Source: Ancylobacter sonchi (GTDB taxonomy: Bacteria > Pseudomonadota > Alphaproteobacteria > Rhizobiales > Xanthobacteraceae). From it: a DNA stretch of 64,000 nt. The stretch lies in contig NZ_JAHBGF010000010.1 of assembly GCF_018390695.1 (NCBI RefSeq), forward strand, positions 359,785 to 423,784, read 5' to 3'. Positions within the stretch are counted from its first letter, which is position 1. The number at the start of each line of letters is the position of its first letter. The notes beneath the pieces were generated by a model. That model was not told the DNA's origin. It saw only the letters and a program-made list of their open reading frames with translations, and did not search any database. Positions 17,411 through 27,208 of the stretch are shown one piece after another. The translations under genes were made by a program, and so were the position numbers.

Positions 17411-18649
17411 TCAGCGGCAGACATCCAGCGCCGTTACGGTAAGCACCTGCGCGACCTTCTCCATCTCGCTCAGCACCACATAGGCACCATCGGGCCCGCC
17501 GGCGGCGAAGGCGGCGGTCGGACCGTAGTTCACGGCGGGAATGCCGGCCTTGCACAGCCACGAGGTGTCACAGGCGGAATAGGCCGTGGGCAGGATGGCG
17601 CCGATCTGCCGGGGCGGACGACCTTCGAGCTGCTCATAGGCGCGGGCCAGTGCCTGAACGATCGGTGCATCGACCGGCAAGTCTACGGGCTCCATCACCA
17701 GCCGGCGGCGGCCCTCGATGAAGTCGGGAACCGGCATCTCGATGCGGTATTCAAGTTCCGGGTCCTGCGCCTTCAGCCCGTCGAGCACCTTGCGCACGTC
17801 ACGCAGTACGTCGTCGACGGTCTGCGTCGGCACGAAATGTACGTCGACGACGATGGTGCACATGTCGGGAATGTAGGGCGGCTCGGAGCGGTAGGTCTCG
17901 CCGCGCCCGCCGATGATGCTGCCGACATTCAGCCGCGGCAGCGCCGGCAGCGGCGGGTAGGGCACGCAGTCGAAGCGGATGTCGTCGAGTGCCAGCAGCA
18001 CCTTCGCCATCTTGTTGACGGCGTGGACGGTGTTCTCCACCTGGCTCATATGCCCCGAGCGACCGATCACATGGATCGCGAAATGCATGATGCCGCTATG
18101 GATGGTCGCGATGTTGTCGGCGCCGAACGGCTCGGTGATCACCGCCATGTCGGTGCGAAAGCCGCGGTTCATCAGGTGGTTCATGCCTTCCCCACCTTGC
18201 GTCTCGCCGACGACGAAGGCGAGCACGAGGTCGCCCGAGAGCGTGGCGCCCGAGCGCCGCACCGCCTCGGCGGCCACCATGAAGGTGGCAAGCCCGCCCT
18301 TCATGTTCTGCGCGCCGTGGCCATAGACCTTGTCGCCGTCCACCCAGCTGGCAAAGGGATCGCGCTGCCAGCCACGGGTGAGCGAATTGGTGTCGAGATG
18401 GCCATTGAACATCAGGCTCTTGCCGCCACCGCCGCCCTTCAGCGTGGCGACCACCTGCAGCCGGCCGGGCTCCACCTCGTCGAGCTCGACCTCATAGCCG
18501 CGGCTGCCGCACCATTCGGCGACGTGGTGGGCCAGCGGGGTTTCCTCGCCCTTGAAGCTCGGGATGGCGACGAGTTCGCCGGTGAGGCGAACGAGATCGT
18601 CGCGAGTGACGAGCGAGAGGGCGGCGGCTTGGGTGGCGGAGACGGTCAT
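17411..18649 (-). CDS. M20-family metallopeptidase / deacylase
   Basis: 412-aa zinc-dependent amidase of the ArgE/DapE/ACY1 family. Metal-site motifs are NGHLDTNS near residue 82, HGAQNMKGGLATF near residue 112 and the acidic GETQGGEG region near residue 148. The start at 18649 (MTVSATQAAALSL) excludes an arginine-rich 45-residue shadow extension. It directly follows another M20 gene (20 bases), so two deacylases are made from one transcript. Likely job: removal of an acyl or amino acid group from a catabolic intermediate; substrate unknown. Confidence 0.88.
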   Translation of the reverse strand: MTVSATQAAALSLVTRDDLVRLTGELVAIPSFKGEETPLAHHVAEWCGSRGYEVELDEVEPGRLQVVATLKGGGGGKSLMFNGHLDTNSLTRGWQRDPFASWVDGDKVYGHGAQNMKGGLATFMVAAEAVRRSGATLSGDLVLAFVVGETQGGEGMNHLMNRGFRTDMAVITEPFGADNIATIHSGIMHFAIHVIGRSGHMSQVENTVHAVNKMAKVLLALDDIRFDCVPYPPLPALPRLNVGSIIGGRGETYRSEPPYIPDMCTIVVDVHFVPTQTVDDVLRDVRKVLDGLKAQDPELEYRIEMPVPDFIEGRRRLVMEPVDLPVDAPIVQALARAYEQLEGRPPRQIGAILPTAYSACDTSWLCKAGIPAVNYGPTAAFAAGGPDGAYVVLSEMEKVAQVLTVTALDVCR

Positions 18650-18669
18650 CGGCGCGGGTTCCTTGTCGC

Positions 18670-19818
18670 TTACATCGACAGGCTGTCGACCAGCTGGTCG
18701 AGAAAGTCGTCGCAGGCGGCGATCTGGGAGAGGACGAGATATTCTTCCGGCGTGTGGCACTGGGCGACGTCGCCCGGACCGCACACCACGGTCGTGATGC
18801 CGAGCACCTCGCGAAACAGACCCGCTTCGGTGCCGTAAGCGGCCTTGCCGGTGCGGTTCGCGCCGGCAAGCTGCTGCACGAAGGCGACGCCCGGCTCGTC
18901 CGCCGGTGTCGAGAGGCCGGGATAGCGGTTGGTCACAGTCACCTCGACAGCGCTGCCGGGATGGCGGGCGGCGAGGGCCCGGCCTGCCTCGGCAAGCTCG
19001 GCAAGGATGAGATCCGGGTCATCCTCGGGCCGGTTGCGAATCTCGAAGCTGACCGAGCAGTGCTGCGGGATGATGTTCACCTTGGTACCGCCGGCGATCA
19101 CCCCGACATGCAGTGTCGTGTAGGGCACCGACAGCTCCAGGTCCGGCGGCGCCGCCGCCTTGAGCCGCTTCTGAATGCCGCGGGTGATCTGGATCATGTC
19201 GCTGGCAAGCAGGATGGCGTTGACGCCCTTGTCCGGCTCGCTGGAATGGCCGGCGACGCCGGTCACCTCGATCGTGCCCATCACCTTGCCCTTGTGGGCC
19301 GTGAGCACCCGCATGCCGGTATTCTCGCCGACGATGCACAGATCCGGCCTCGGCTCCAGCCCGGCGAGTGCCGGCAGCATGCGGCGAACCCCGACGCAGC
19401 CGATCTCCTCGTCATGCGACAAAGCGAGGATCAGCGGACGCGTCAGCGGACGTCCTGCCGCTTTCGCCATGATGCGCAACGCGCAGGCGACGAAGCCCTT
19501 CATGTCTGCCGCGCCACGGCCGATGGCACGATCCTCGGTCACGCGCAGCCGGAACGGATCGTCGAGCCAGGGCTGACCGGCGACCGGAACCACATCGGTA
19601 TGGCCGGACAGGATCACGCCGGGCCGTTCGGCCGGACCGATGATGGCGAAGAGATTGGCCTTCTCCCCGTCCTCGGTGAGAATGCGCGTCGCCGCGATGC
19701 CGTGGCCGGCGAGGAACGCCTCCACATAGTCGATCAGCGGCAGGTTGCTGTCGGCGCTGATGGTCGGGAAGGCAACGAGGTCGGCGAGCAGGTCGATGCT
19801 GGCGGGGATGGCGTTCAT
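18670..19818 (-). CDS. ArgE-type acetylornithine deacetylase family protein
   Basis: 382-aa M20A amidohydrolase. Visible metal and catalytic motifs are SGHTDVVPVAGQPW near residue 75, GRGAADMKGFVAC near residue 105, and SHDEEIGCVGVRRM near residue 135, whose EE pair includes the general base. It resembles ArgE closely. However, it sits between a DUF1028 gene and a second M20 gene rather than with arginine genes, so it more likely deacylates a catabolic substrate. The downstream M20 gene begins 20 bases beyond its stop. Confidence 0.87.
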   Translation of the reverse strand: MNAIPASIDLLADLVAFPTISADSNLPLIDYVEAFLAGHGIAATRILTEDGEKANLFAIIGPAERPGVILSGHTDVVPVAGQPWLDDPFRLRVTEDRAIGRGAADMKGFVACALRIMAKAAGRPLTRPLILALSHDEEIGCVGVRRMLPALAGLEPRPDLCIVGENTGMRVLTAHKGKVMGTIEVTGVAGHSSEPDKGVNAILLASDMIQITRGIQKRLKAAAPPDLELSVPYTTLHVGVIAGGTKVNIIPQHCSVSFEIRNRPEDDPDLILAELAEAGRALAARHPGSAVEVTVTNRYPGLSTPADEPGVAFVQQLAGANRTGKAAYGTEAGLFREVLGITTVVCGPGDVAQCHTPEEYLVLSQIAACDDFLDQLVDSLSM

Positions 19819-19831
19819 CGGCGGGCGCCCC

Positions 19832-20497
19832 TCACACGTCGTCGGAGGCTGGAGCCTCGGCGGGGCGCAGGGCGCGAGCGTGGTAGAGCGGCATGCGCGG
19901 CTCCCACACCGCCCAGTGCCGGCCGAGCTCGGCGATGGGGTCGTCCTCGTGCCAGTCCACGCGCAGGTCCGCTACCGGCCAGGGCAGGTCGGCGACGACG
20001 ATTACGCCGGCCGAGCGCACCATCTCCACTTCCCCGCCCGCCGCGAGACCGGCGGCGAGACCGGTGATCAGCCGGCCGGCGAGATGGTCGGTCGCTGCCT
20101 CGAAGGCGGCGACCATGGCGGCGGGAACGCGGTTCGAGGACAGGAGATTGCCAACGGCGACGCAGTCGGCGCCGACACACTCGGCGGTCTTGTCGAGGCA
20201 GCTCGCGCCGGTGAAACCAGCCGGAACACCGGCGAGACCGATGGCGGCGAGCTGACGGAACGGCGCGTCGGAGGCGGTGGCCGACACGATGTCGATGGCC
20301 TGCGCCGCGCTGGCGCCTTTCTCCATCAGGTCGAGGCCGCGCCGGCCGAGCGTCGGGTCGGTGAAGTTCTGCGTCGCGAACGCACCGATGCCCGCCCGGG
20401 CATGAATGCAGCGCGAGGCGACCGCCGGCGAGGAGGAGGAGACCGCGATCCCGAGCATGCCGGTGTCACGGCAGCGGGCGACGAGGGTAAAGGTCAC
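19832..20497 (-). CDS. DUF1028-family Ntn-hydrolase-like protein
   Basis: 221-aa protein that starts with GTG at 20497 (MTFTLVARCRDTGMLGIAVSS), overlapping the upstream hydroxylase stop by four bases. The N-terminal block, SRCIHARAGIGAFATQNFTD near residue 30 and GLDLMEKG near residue 55 are hallmarks of DUF1028. These are thought to be Ntn-fold hydrolases and are often found in amino acid or peptide catabolic operons. The downstream M20 genes support an amide-cleaving pathway. The biochemical role is undefined. Confidence 0.85.
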   Translation of the reverse strand: MTFTLVARCRDTGMLGIAVSSSSPAVASRCIHARAGIGAFATQNFTDPTLGRRGLDLMEKGASAAQAIDIVSATASDAPFRQLAAIGLAGVPAGFTGASCLDKTAECVGADCVAVGNLLSSNRVPAAMVAAFEAATDHLAGRLITGLAAGLAAGGEVEMVRSAGVIVVADLPWPVADLRVDWHEDDPIAELGRHWAVWEPRMPLYHARALRPAEAPASDDV

Positions 20498-21960
20498 GCC
20501 GCCACCTCCTTACGTCCGTCGACGGCTTCGGAAAGCCCCGCCGCCCTGGCGACGATGCCGGCCGAACGGTCCCAGTCGAAGTTGCGGTACACCGCACCGG
20601 CTTGGGCATAGGGCGGGCTCTGCGCGAACAAATGGAAGGTCAGCCGGTGACCGGCATAGTCCGAGTTCATCAGGTCGCGGGCATAGGCGAGGAGCTTGCG
20701 GCGATCCTCGGCCTGCCAGTTCTCGTTGACCGAGTAGAACTTGTTCAGCCAGTCCGCGGTTTCCGGGTTGGCGAAGTCGGCGGCGCCGGGGGTGACGCAG
20801 ATCTGCCCGCCGCACAGCTCACGGGCGATGTGGACGGCGTTGTGCATTTCGCCGCAGCCAAGCAGGCGGCCGGTATAGAGCAGCGACTGGTTCGGCATGC
20901 ACAGGCCGCCGGGGCTCTCCTGCGCCGCCTCGACCGCGGCGATGAGATGCGCCTCGATCCCCTCGCGGTAGCGGGCGAGCTGAACGAGCTTCTCCTGCAC
21001 CGCCGGCTGCTTGTCTAGGCCGGTCTGGCGCACGTTCAAAAGTGCGGTGCCGATCAGGAGGTCGGCGAAGCGCAGGATGCGCTGCAGGAACGGGAAGGCC
21101 GCGTAGCGGTGCAGCGTCGAGCGTATGAAGGCCGCTGCCGCCGTGTGGCGGTTGAACAGCACGTTCTCCCACGGCACCAGCACGTCGTCATAAATCACCA
21201 GCGTGTCGATCTCGTCGAAGCGGTTCGACAGCGGGTAGTCCTCCGGCGAGCCCTTGCCGGCGAAGCCGCCGCGGCAGATGAACTTCATGTTCGGCGCCGA
21301 GAAGTTGGAGATGAACCCCACCGCATATTCCGACAGCTTGGCATCGCCCCAGTTGGCGATGGTCGGCTTGACGAAGGCCTGGTTGGCATAGGCGGCGGCG
21401 GTCTCGTATTTGGCGCCGCGCACGATGATGCCGGCATCGGTTTCCCTCACGACGTGCAAGAGCATGTCGGGGTCCTGCTCCTGCGGGCGCTTGGAGCGGT
21501 CGCCCTTCGGATCGGTGTTGGCGGAGACGTGGAACAGATCCTGGTCGAGGATGCGGTCGATATGCGGCTGGATGTTGCCGGCGAAATGGGTGTCGATGGA
21601 GGTCAACACCTTGGCGCCGTCATGCAGCGACCACATCTCGCCGATGGTCTCGTCGCCGAGCCGCGACACCACGCCGCCGAACTCGTCCATCATGGTGTCG
21701 ACCGCCCGCCGCTTGGCGTGCCAGTCGGACTTGGCATAGGGCAAGGCGAGGCCGGTGGCGACGTCGCGCCCCCGCGCATCGCGCGTCACCATGACGTCGC
21801 GGGTCGCGGGGGCATGCTGCATGTCGTAGATGCGCGCGCGGATATCGACGAGCGGACGGAACGCGGGATGCGCGGCGACATCGGTCACGCGCTCGCCATT
21901 GATCCACACGCGACGTCCGTCGCGGATGGAGTCGCGATATTGTGCGCCGGTACGAAGCAT
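20494..21960 (-). CDS. HpaB-type (4-hydroxyphenylacetate 3-monooxygenase family) hydroxylase
   Basis: 488-aa FADH2-dependent hydroxylase of the HpaB/PvcC family. Landmarks are the N-terminal RTGAQYRDSIRDGRRVWINGERV, the flavin-site region around FVKPTIANWGDAKLSEYAVGFISN, and the DTLVIYDDVLVPWENVLFNRH block near residue 255. It hydroxylates a phenolic or other aromatic ring using reduced flavin from a partner reductase; the only reductase in the window is at 2045-2581. It begins the leftward operon that continues into DUF1028 and two M20 deacylases, so an N-acylated aromatic substrate is a reasonable guess. Confidence 0.87.
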   Translation of the reverse strand: MLRTGAQYRDSIRDGRRVWINGERVTDVAAHPAFRPLVDIRARIYDMQHAPATRDVMVTRDARGRDVATGLALPYAKSDWHAKRRAVDTMMDEFGGVVSRLGDETIGEMWSLHDGAKVLTSIDTHFAGNIQPHIDRILDQDLFHVSANTDPKGDRSKRPQEQDPDMLLHVVRETDAGIIVRGAKYETAAAYANQAFVKPTIANWGDAKLSEYAVGFISNFSAPNMKFICRGGFAGKGSPEDYPLSNRFDEIDTLVIYDDVLVPWENVLFNRHTAAAAFIRSTLHRYAAFPFLQRILRFADLLIGTALLNVRQTGLDKQPAVQEKLVQLARYREGIEAHLIAAVEAAQESPGGLCMPNQSLLYTGRLLGCGEMHNAVHIARELCGGQICVTPGAADFANPETADWLNKFYSVNENWQAEDRRKLLAYARDLMNSDYAGHRLTFHLFAQSPPYAQAGAVYRNFDWDRSAGIVARAAGLSEAVDGRKEVAA

Positions 21961-22191
21961 GTCCGATTGTCCAATCTCTGAAGCGGCCGGGCGATGGCCG
22001 GGGCGTCTGCAGGAGGCGCCGGGTCGGGTGATGGGAGGCCGTCGCGGGAGTCGTGGGCGGTGGGAGGGACGGGACGCCCCGTTGCCGGTTCGCCGGTGGG
22101 TTCCCTAGGCTTTTCGGGACTGTGCGGTCCGGACGGGGCGCCGGCAATTTGTTCTTGATGAAGCCGTGCTTAGGAGTTTCCGATGCCCTCC

Positions 22192-22989
22192 TCAGCGGGA
22201 CTGCGACAGCTTCTCGAGGCCGACCATACGGTTGAAGACGACCACCAATGTCAGCGCGAGGGCGGACAGCAGGGTCGACATCACCGCCACGACCGGGTCG
22301 TCAAAATCGCGGATGTGCTGATAGGCGACGATGGGCAGCGTGTTGCTGTCGAGATCGACCAGGAAGACGTTCACCGCAAAATTGTCGATGACTTCCACCA
22401 GCACGAATACCCCACCCGCCAGCAGGCCGGGTTTGAGCTGCGGCAGCGTCACTTTGAGATAGGCCTGTAGCGGGCCGGCGCCGAGATCGCGCGCGGCTTC
22501 CTCGGTGGACCGGTCGACGCCGCCGTAATTGGCGGCGAGCGCCCGCACGGCATAGGGCAGGCACACCACCATCATGGCGATCGCCATCCGCACCAGGCCG
22601 ATATCCTGGTGCAGGATGCGGAACAGGCTAAGGAAGGCGACACCGGTGACGACCCCCGGCACGATGAGCGGCGACAGGATCAGCGCATCGACGAGGCGCC
22701 GGCCGGGGAACTCCCAGCGCGCCACTGCATGGGAGGTGCAGAGTGCTGCCGTGAGGCAGCAGGGCACGACGATGAGCGCCAGCAGCCCGGTCTCGATCGC
22801 CGCCTTCTGGAATTTCGCGGCGCTGAAGAAGGCGACGTACCAGCGCAGTGAATAGGACTGCACGGGGAAGCTGAAATAGCGCGCCTCACTGAACGAATAC
22901 AGCAGGGTGAACAGCGTCGGCGCCAATAGGAACGCCAGCATCGCCGCGCCGAAGAGCGTCCACAAAGTGTGGGAGGCCAGCCGGTTCAT
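22192..22989 (-). CDS. Spermidine/putrescine-type ABC transporter permease (PotC-like)
   Basis: 265-aa inner-membrane permease with six hydrophobic segments. The binding-protein-dependent transport signature (EEAARDLGAGPLQAYLKVTLPQLKPGLLAG) is around residues 160-190. It overlaps the second permease at 22986-22989. It is the last gene of the leftward binding protein-ATPase-permease-permease set (22192-25953). Members of this family carry polyamines, but many carry other small organic ions. Confidence 0.92.
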   Translation of the reverse strand: MNRLASHTLWTLFGAAMLAFLLAPTLFTLLYSFSEARYFSFPVQSYSLRWYVAFFSAAKFQKAAIETGLLALIVVPCCLTAALCTSHAVARWEFPGRRLVDALILSPLIVPGVVTGVAFLSLFRILHQDIGLVRMAIAMMVVCLPYAVRALAANYGGVDRSTEEAARDLGAGPLQAYLKVTLPQLKPGLLAGGVFVLVEVIDNFAVNVFLVDLDSNTLPIVAYQHIRDFDDPVVAVMSTLLSALALTLVVVFNRMVGLEKLSQSR

Positions 22990-23855
22990 GCCGCCCCCCG
23001 CTTGGCGGCGCGTCGCCGCGTGACCGCCCCTTCCAGCCAGAAGAACGCGCAGAGTGTGGCGATGGCGACGACGAGGAAGATGGTCGAGCTGGCGGCGGCG
23101 AAGGGCAGGTTGAAGGCCACGAACAACTGGTCGTAGATGTAGTTGGAGATCAGCCGCACCCGGCCGCCGCCCAGCAGCAGCGGGAAGGCGAAGGCGCTGA
23201 TGGCGAGCGAGAACACCAGCGCCGCGCCACTGATGATCGCCGGCACGGTGATCGGCACGGTAATGCGGAAGAAGGTGGAGAGCGGGCCGGCACCGAGGTC
23301 GCGCGCTGCCTCCTCCACCTGCACCGGCACCGAACGGATACTGCCGAACACCGTCAGGGCGAAATAGGGCAGGGTGAAGTGCAGCAGCGCGATGAACACG
23401 CCGGTCCAGTTGTAGACCAGCGCCACCGGGCGGTCGACGAGACCAAGCGCCAGCAGCGCGTCGTTCACCACCCCGCGTCGCCCGAGCAGGATCAGCCAGC
23501 CATAGGCGCGGTTGATGCTGCCGGACAGAAAGGTGAGCACCAGCGCGCCGAGCAGCAGGCTGCGCACCACCCGATAGGGCGAGCGCGCCATGATGTAGGC
23601 GAGCGGATAGCCGAGAAGGATCGAGGCGAGGGTCACCACGATGGCGAAGACGATGGTCTCGCCGAGAATGGCGAGCGCCGCCGGATCGGTGAGGAAGCGC
23701 AGATAGTTCGAGAGCCCCAACGGGCCCTGGTAGCCCGGCATGCCGGAGGCCGGCTGCAGGAAGCTGACGAAGCCGAACACCGCGAAGGCACCGAAGAACA
23801 GCGCCATCAGCACTGCCATCGGCAGCATCAGCAAGGGCATCGCGCCGCCTCTCAT
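22986..23855 (-). CDS. Spermidine/putrescine-type ABC transporter permease (PotB-like)
   Basis: 289-aa inner-membrane permease. The EAA loop EEAARDLGAGPLSTFFRITVPITVPAI is near residue 200, and LGYPLAYIMARSPYRVVRS near residue 100 is typical of PotB. The start is set at ATG 23855 (MRGGAMPLLMLPM); the open frame to 24068 shadows the ATPase gene. ATG 23840 is an alternative. It pairs with the downstream permease, which overlaps it by four bases. Confidence 0.9.
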   Translation of the reverse strand: MRGGAMPLLMLPMAVLMALFFGAFAVFGFVSFLQPASGMPGYQGPLGLSNYLRFLTDPAALAILGETIVFAIVVTLASILLGYPLAYIMARSPYRVVRSLLLGALVLTFLSGSINRAYGWLILLGRRGVVNDALLALGLVDRPVALVYNWTGVFIALLHFTLPYFALTVFGSIRSVPVQVEEAARDLGAGPLSTFFRITVPITVPAIISGAALVFSLAISAFAFPLLLGGGRVRLISNYIYDQLFVAFNLPFAAASSTIFLVVAIATLCAFFWLEGAVTRRRAAKRGAA

Positions 23856-23866
23856 GATACCGCTCC

Positions 23867-24925
23867 TCACCGCGCGAACAGCTGGAGCTGTTCGGCGGCG
23901 AGCGCCATCCCGACCCGTTCGCCGATAGCGGGGCCGCTGCCGTGGCGCGGCACCAGCGCGGTGACGACCGTCTCGCCCACCTTGATCTCGCAGCTCATGC
24001 GGCTGCCGACCAGCGAGGTGAACGCCACGGTGCCGGTGAGCCGGCAGGCGGCATCGTCGGGCGCACACAGCCGTACGGCCTCCGGCCGCAGCGCCAGCGT
24101 CGCCGGGCCGGCCGGCAGATCGCTGACCACGGGCAGGCGCGCGCCGCCGGGGAAGCGGAACGACACCTCGCCATCCCGCTCGACGATGCCGTCGACGAGA
24201 TTGGAGACGCCCATGAAGCTGGCGACGAAGCGGTTGGTTGGCCGGTCGAAGAGTTCGATCGGCTCGGCGAACTGCTCGATGGCGCCCGCCCGCATCACCG
24301 CGATGTAGTCGGAGAGCACCAGCGCCTCCTCCTGGTCGTGGGTGACCACCACCATGGTGACGCCGAGCTGGCGCTGCAGCTTGCGCATCTCCACCTGCAT
24401 CTCTTCGCGCAGGTGGCGATCGAGCGCGCCGAACGGCTCGTCGAGCAGGAGGATCTCCGGCTCGACGACGAGGCAGCGCGCCAGCGCCACGCGCTGCTGC
24501 TGTCCGCCGGACAGTTCGGAGGGAAAGCGCGCCTCGAAGGCATCCATGCGCACGAGCGCAAGGGCGCGCCGCACCTTGTCGGCGATCTCCACACGCGGCG
24601 TTGCGCGCAGCCGCAGCCCGAAGGCCACGTTGTCGAACACCGTCATGTGGGGAAACAGCGCGTAGCTCTGGAACACCATGGCGGTGGGCCGGCGCTCCGG
24701 CCGCAGCGCCAGCACGCTGCGACCGTTGATCCGGATGTCGCCGCCGCTCGGCTCGACGAAGCCGGCGATCATGCGCAGCAGCGTGCTCTTGCCGCAGCCC
24801 GAAGGGCCGAGCAGGGTCAGCAGCGCGCCGCGCGGCAGTCGCAGGTCGACCTCCCGTACGGCGGCTTGGCCGCCATAGCTCTTGCGCAGGCCGGCGAGTT
24901 CGAGGGCAGTGACGTCGGCAGGCAT
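23867..24925 (-). CDS. Spermidine/putrescine-type ABC transporter ATP-binding protein (PotA-like)
   Basis: 352-aa ATPase. Walker A is GPSGCGKST near residue 40, the Q-loop is VFQSYALFPHMT, the signature is LSGGQQQR near residue 138, Walker B is ILLLDEPFGALD and the switch is VTHDQEEAL. A C-terminal TOBE domain covers the last ~90 residues (FVASFMGVSNLVDGIV onward). Its ATG overlaps the stop of the binding-protein gene (24923-24927), a tight translational link. Confidence 0.93.
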   Translation of the reverse strand: MPADVTALELAGLRKSYGGQAAVREVDLRLPRGALLTLLGPSGCGKSTLLRMIAGFVEPSGGDIRINGRSVLALRPERRPTAMVFQSYALFPHMTVFDNVAFGLRLRATPRVEIADKVRRALALVRMDAFEARFPSELSGGQQQRVALARCLVVEPEILLLDEPFGALDRHLREEMQVEMRKLQRQLGVTMVVVTHDQEEALVLSDYIAVMRAGAIEQFAEPIELFDRPTNRFVASFMGVSNLVDGIVERDGEVSFRFPGGARLPVVSDLPAGPATLALRPEAVRLCAPDDAACRLTGTVAFTSLVGSRMSCEIKVGETVVTALVPRHGSGPAIGERVGMALAAEQLQLFAR

Positions 24926-25953
24926 CAGCGGGCGATCTCAGCCTTGAAGCGCTCGTTCCAGGTGCCGATGTCGGCGTTGACCTTGGCTTCGTCGAAGGAG
25001 ACCTGATCGGCGACGGCGGGCAGCACGGCGGCGAGGGCCGGGGAGGGCTTCACCGACTTGTTCACCGGACCCATGTCGATCTTGGTGGAGATGATCTCCT
25101 GCGCCTTGGGCGACAGCACGTAGTCGATGAACTTCAATGCCATGTCCTGCTTGGGCGTGTTCACCAGCGTCATGACGTCGAACATCACCGGCGCCGGCTT
25201 GGGGCTCAGCACGGCGACATCCACGCCGTCGGTACGCAGCGGCGCGGCCTGCGAGGGCGGGCCGACCAGCACGGTCACCTCGCCCTGGGCGAGCGCCCGG
25301 CGGGAGTCCGAATCCGAACCGTAGAACATCGCGATGTTGGGACGCAGTTCCTTCCACGCCTTGAAGCCCGGCTCCACATTGTCGATGCTGCCGCCGTTCA
25401 GCAGCGCCGCGACCAGCAGCATGCGGCCGGCATAGGTCTCGACATCAGGCGTCGCCAGTGAGTCCTTGAACGCCGGATCCCACAGGTCTTTCCAGCCGGC
25501 GATCGGCTTCTTGACCAGGCTGGGGCGGTAGATGATCGACAGCGGGTAGTAGTAGGCCGCGACATAGGCGTCCATCCTGGCGCCGTCGATCAGGTCCTTG
25601 GCATTGGACAGTTTGTCCGCCGGGATCGGCGCGAACAGCTTGCGGTCGGCCGTGGCGCGGGCGGCGAGCGAGGAGGTGGAGAACCACACGTCGATCTTCG
25701 GCGCGTCGGCCATCGACTGGAGCCGCGCGAGGCCGTCGCTGGAGCCGGACTGCGTCACCGGCACGACATGGATGCCGGTTTCCTTCTCGAAGCCATCAGC
25801 CACTTCCTGGAGGCCCTGCTCCCAGGTGGTGCCCCACGCCTGCACGGTGATTGCCTTGTCGGCGGCGGCGGCAGGCCCGGCGAAGGCCGAGACGAGGCCG
25901 AACGCGGCGACGGCGAGAGCGGAAGCGGACTTCCGCAAAATGGACTGCATCAT
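24925..25953 (-). CDS. Spermidine/putrescine-type ABC substrate-binding protein
   Basis: 342-aa periplasmic protein with a signal peptide (basic start, hydrophobic LAVAAFGLVSAFAG, cleavage near AAA-ADKA). The mature part starts with KAITVQAWGTTWEQGLQEVADGFEKETG, as in PotD/ extracellular solute-binding family 1 proteins. It is first in the leftward transporter unit and divergent from the LysR gene at 26192, which may sense its ligand. The ligand is unknown. Confidence 0.9.
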   Translation of the reverse strand: MMQSILRKSASALAVAAFGLVSAFAGPAAAADKAITVQAWGTTWEQGLQEVADGFEKETGIHVVPVTQSGSSDGLARLQSMADAPKIDVWFSTSSLAARATADRKLFAPIPADKLSNAKDLIDGARMDAYVAAYYYPLSIIYRPSLVKKPIAGWKDLWDPAFKDSLATPDVETYAGRMLLVAALLNGGSIDNVEPGFKAWKELRPNIAMFYGSDSDSRRALAQGEVTVLVGPPSQAAPLRTDGVDVAVLSPKPAPVMFDVMTLVNTPKQDMALKFIDYVLSPKAQEIISTKIDMGPVNKSVKPSPALAAVLPAVADQVSFDEAKVNADIGTWNERFKAEIAR

Positions 25954-26191
25954 ATTGGGGCCCTTCTGGATTTTTGGATGTGCCCGCGCAGCTCAGCGGG
26001 AAGGCGCGAGCGCCGCATGGCCATCTGTTGCGTAAAAATCCTTACAGAACCAAAGGGGGTTGACCAGACGAGGCAAGGCTTTCGGCTCAACGGATTTTCC
26101 GCAGTGCGGCTTAGATTTTTTATGGTTTGCCCCGTGACGCTCCATGGTAAATGATCTGTTTTTAGACCTGCTCTTTTTCTGCGCATAAGCC

Positions 26192-27199
26192 GTGAGGCGT
26201 ATCTTGGCCACCAACTACTCGTTGCGACAGCTTCGCTATTTCGTCGCCGTGGTCGAAGGTGGGGGAGTGGCGCAGGCATCCCGGCACCTCAACATCTCCC
26301 AGCCTTCCGTATCCGTTGCGGTGAAGGAACTGGAGATGAGCTTCGGCATGCAGATGTTCGTGCGGCAGCGCTCCTCCGGCATGACGCTGACGCCGGTAGG
26401 GCAGCGGGTCTATCTGCATGCGTTGCAACTTCTGAAACATGCCCGGGAGTTCGAGCAGCGCGCCCTCGGGGAGAACGACATCGTCGCCGGCGAGATATCG
26501 CTGGCCTGCTTCGAGACGCTGGCGCCGCTCTACGCGCCAGGGCTGATCGCCTCCTTCAGGGAGCGTTACCCGGACGTCACCATCCGGCTCCACATCGGCG
26601 CGCAGGAGAAGATCATCGAGGGGTTGCGTTCCGGCGCCTATGATCTGGCGATCTGTTACGTGCAGGGATTGAGCGCCAGCATCGACCATGTCGCGCTGCT
26701 GCCGGACTTGTACCCGCGCGCGGTGCTGCCGCGGAGCCATCGCTTCGCCTCGCGGACCAGCCTGTCGCTCTCCATGCTGGCCGACGACGACCTGATCCTG
26801 CTCGATATCTGGCCGAGCAACGAATATTTCCTCACTTTGTTCGACGAGGCCGGCGTCGCGCCGCGCGTTGCCTATCGGGTACCGTCGATCGAACTGGTGC
26901 GGGGATTGGTCGGGCAGGGCCTCGGATTTTCCGTGTTGGTCACCGAGCCGCCGCACGGCATGACCTTCGATGGGCGGGAAGTGGTCACCATCCCGCTCAC
27001 CGACCGGATGATCCCATCGCGCACCGTGATGGCGTGGCATGGCTCGACGGCGCTGACGCGGCTGACCCGCACCTTCCTGCACCATTGCCAGAGCCATATC
27101 GAGATCCCCGCGCATATCGCGCCGCCGGAAGGCTATGTCGCCGCCCCCATTCCCCCCGGCTTCACCAGCAAGCCGAGCCAAGCGAAAATTTCGTCATAA
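26192..27199 (+). CDS. LysR-family transcriptional regulator
   Basis: 335-aa regulator. The N-terminal winged helix (YSLRQLRYFVAVVEGGGVAQASRHLNISQPSVS, about residues 8-42) is followed by an effector domain. The start is a GTG at 26192. It is divergent from the ABC transporter (22192-25953) and ends nine bases before the aldolase, so it probably governs both. The upstream 238-base gap is noticeably AT-richer than its surroundings, as expected for a divergent promoter region. Confidence 0.87.
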   Translation: MRRILATNYSLRQLRYFVAVVEGGGVAQASRHLNISQPSVSVAVKELEMSFGMQMFVRQRSSGMTLTPVGQRVYLHALQLLKHAREFEQRALGENDIVAGEISLACFETLAPLYAPGLIASFRERYPDVTIRLHIGAQEKIIEGLRSGAYDLAICYVQGLSASIDHVALLPDLYPRAVLPRSHRFASRTSLSLSMLADDDLILLDIWPSNEYFLTLFDEAGVAPRVAYRVPSIELVRGLVGQGLGFSVLVTEPPHGMTFDGREVVTIPLTDRMIPSRTVMAWHGSTALTRLTRTFLHHCQSHIEIPAHIAPPEGYVAAPIPPGFTSKPSQAKISS

Positions 27200-27208
27200 G
27201 AGGTTTGC

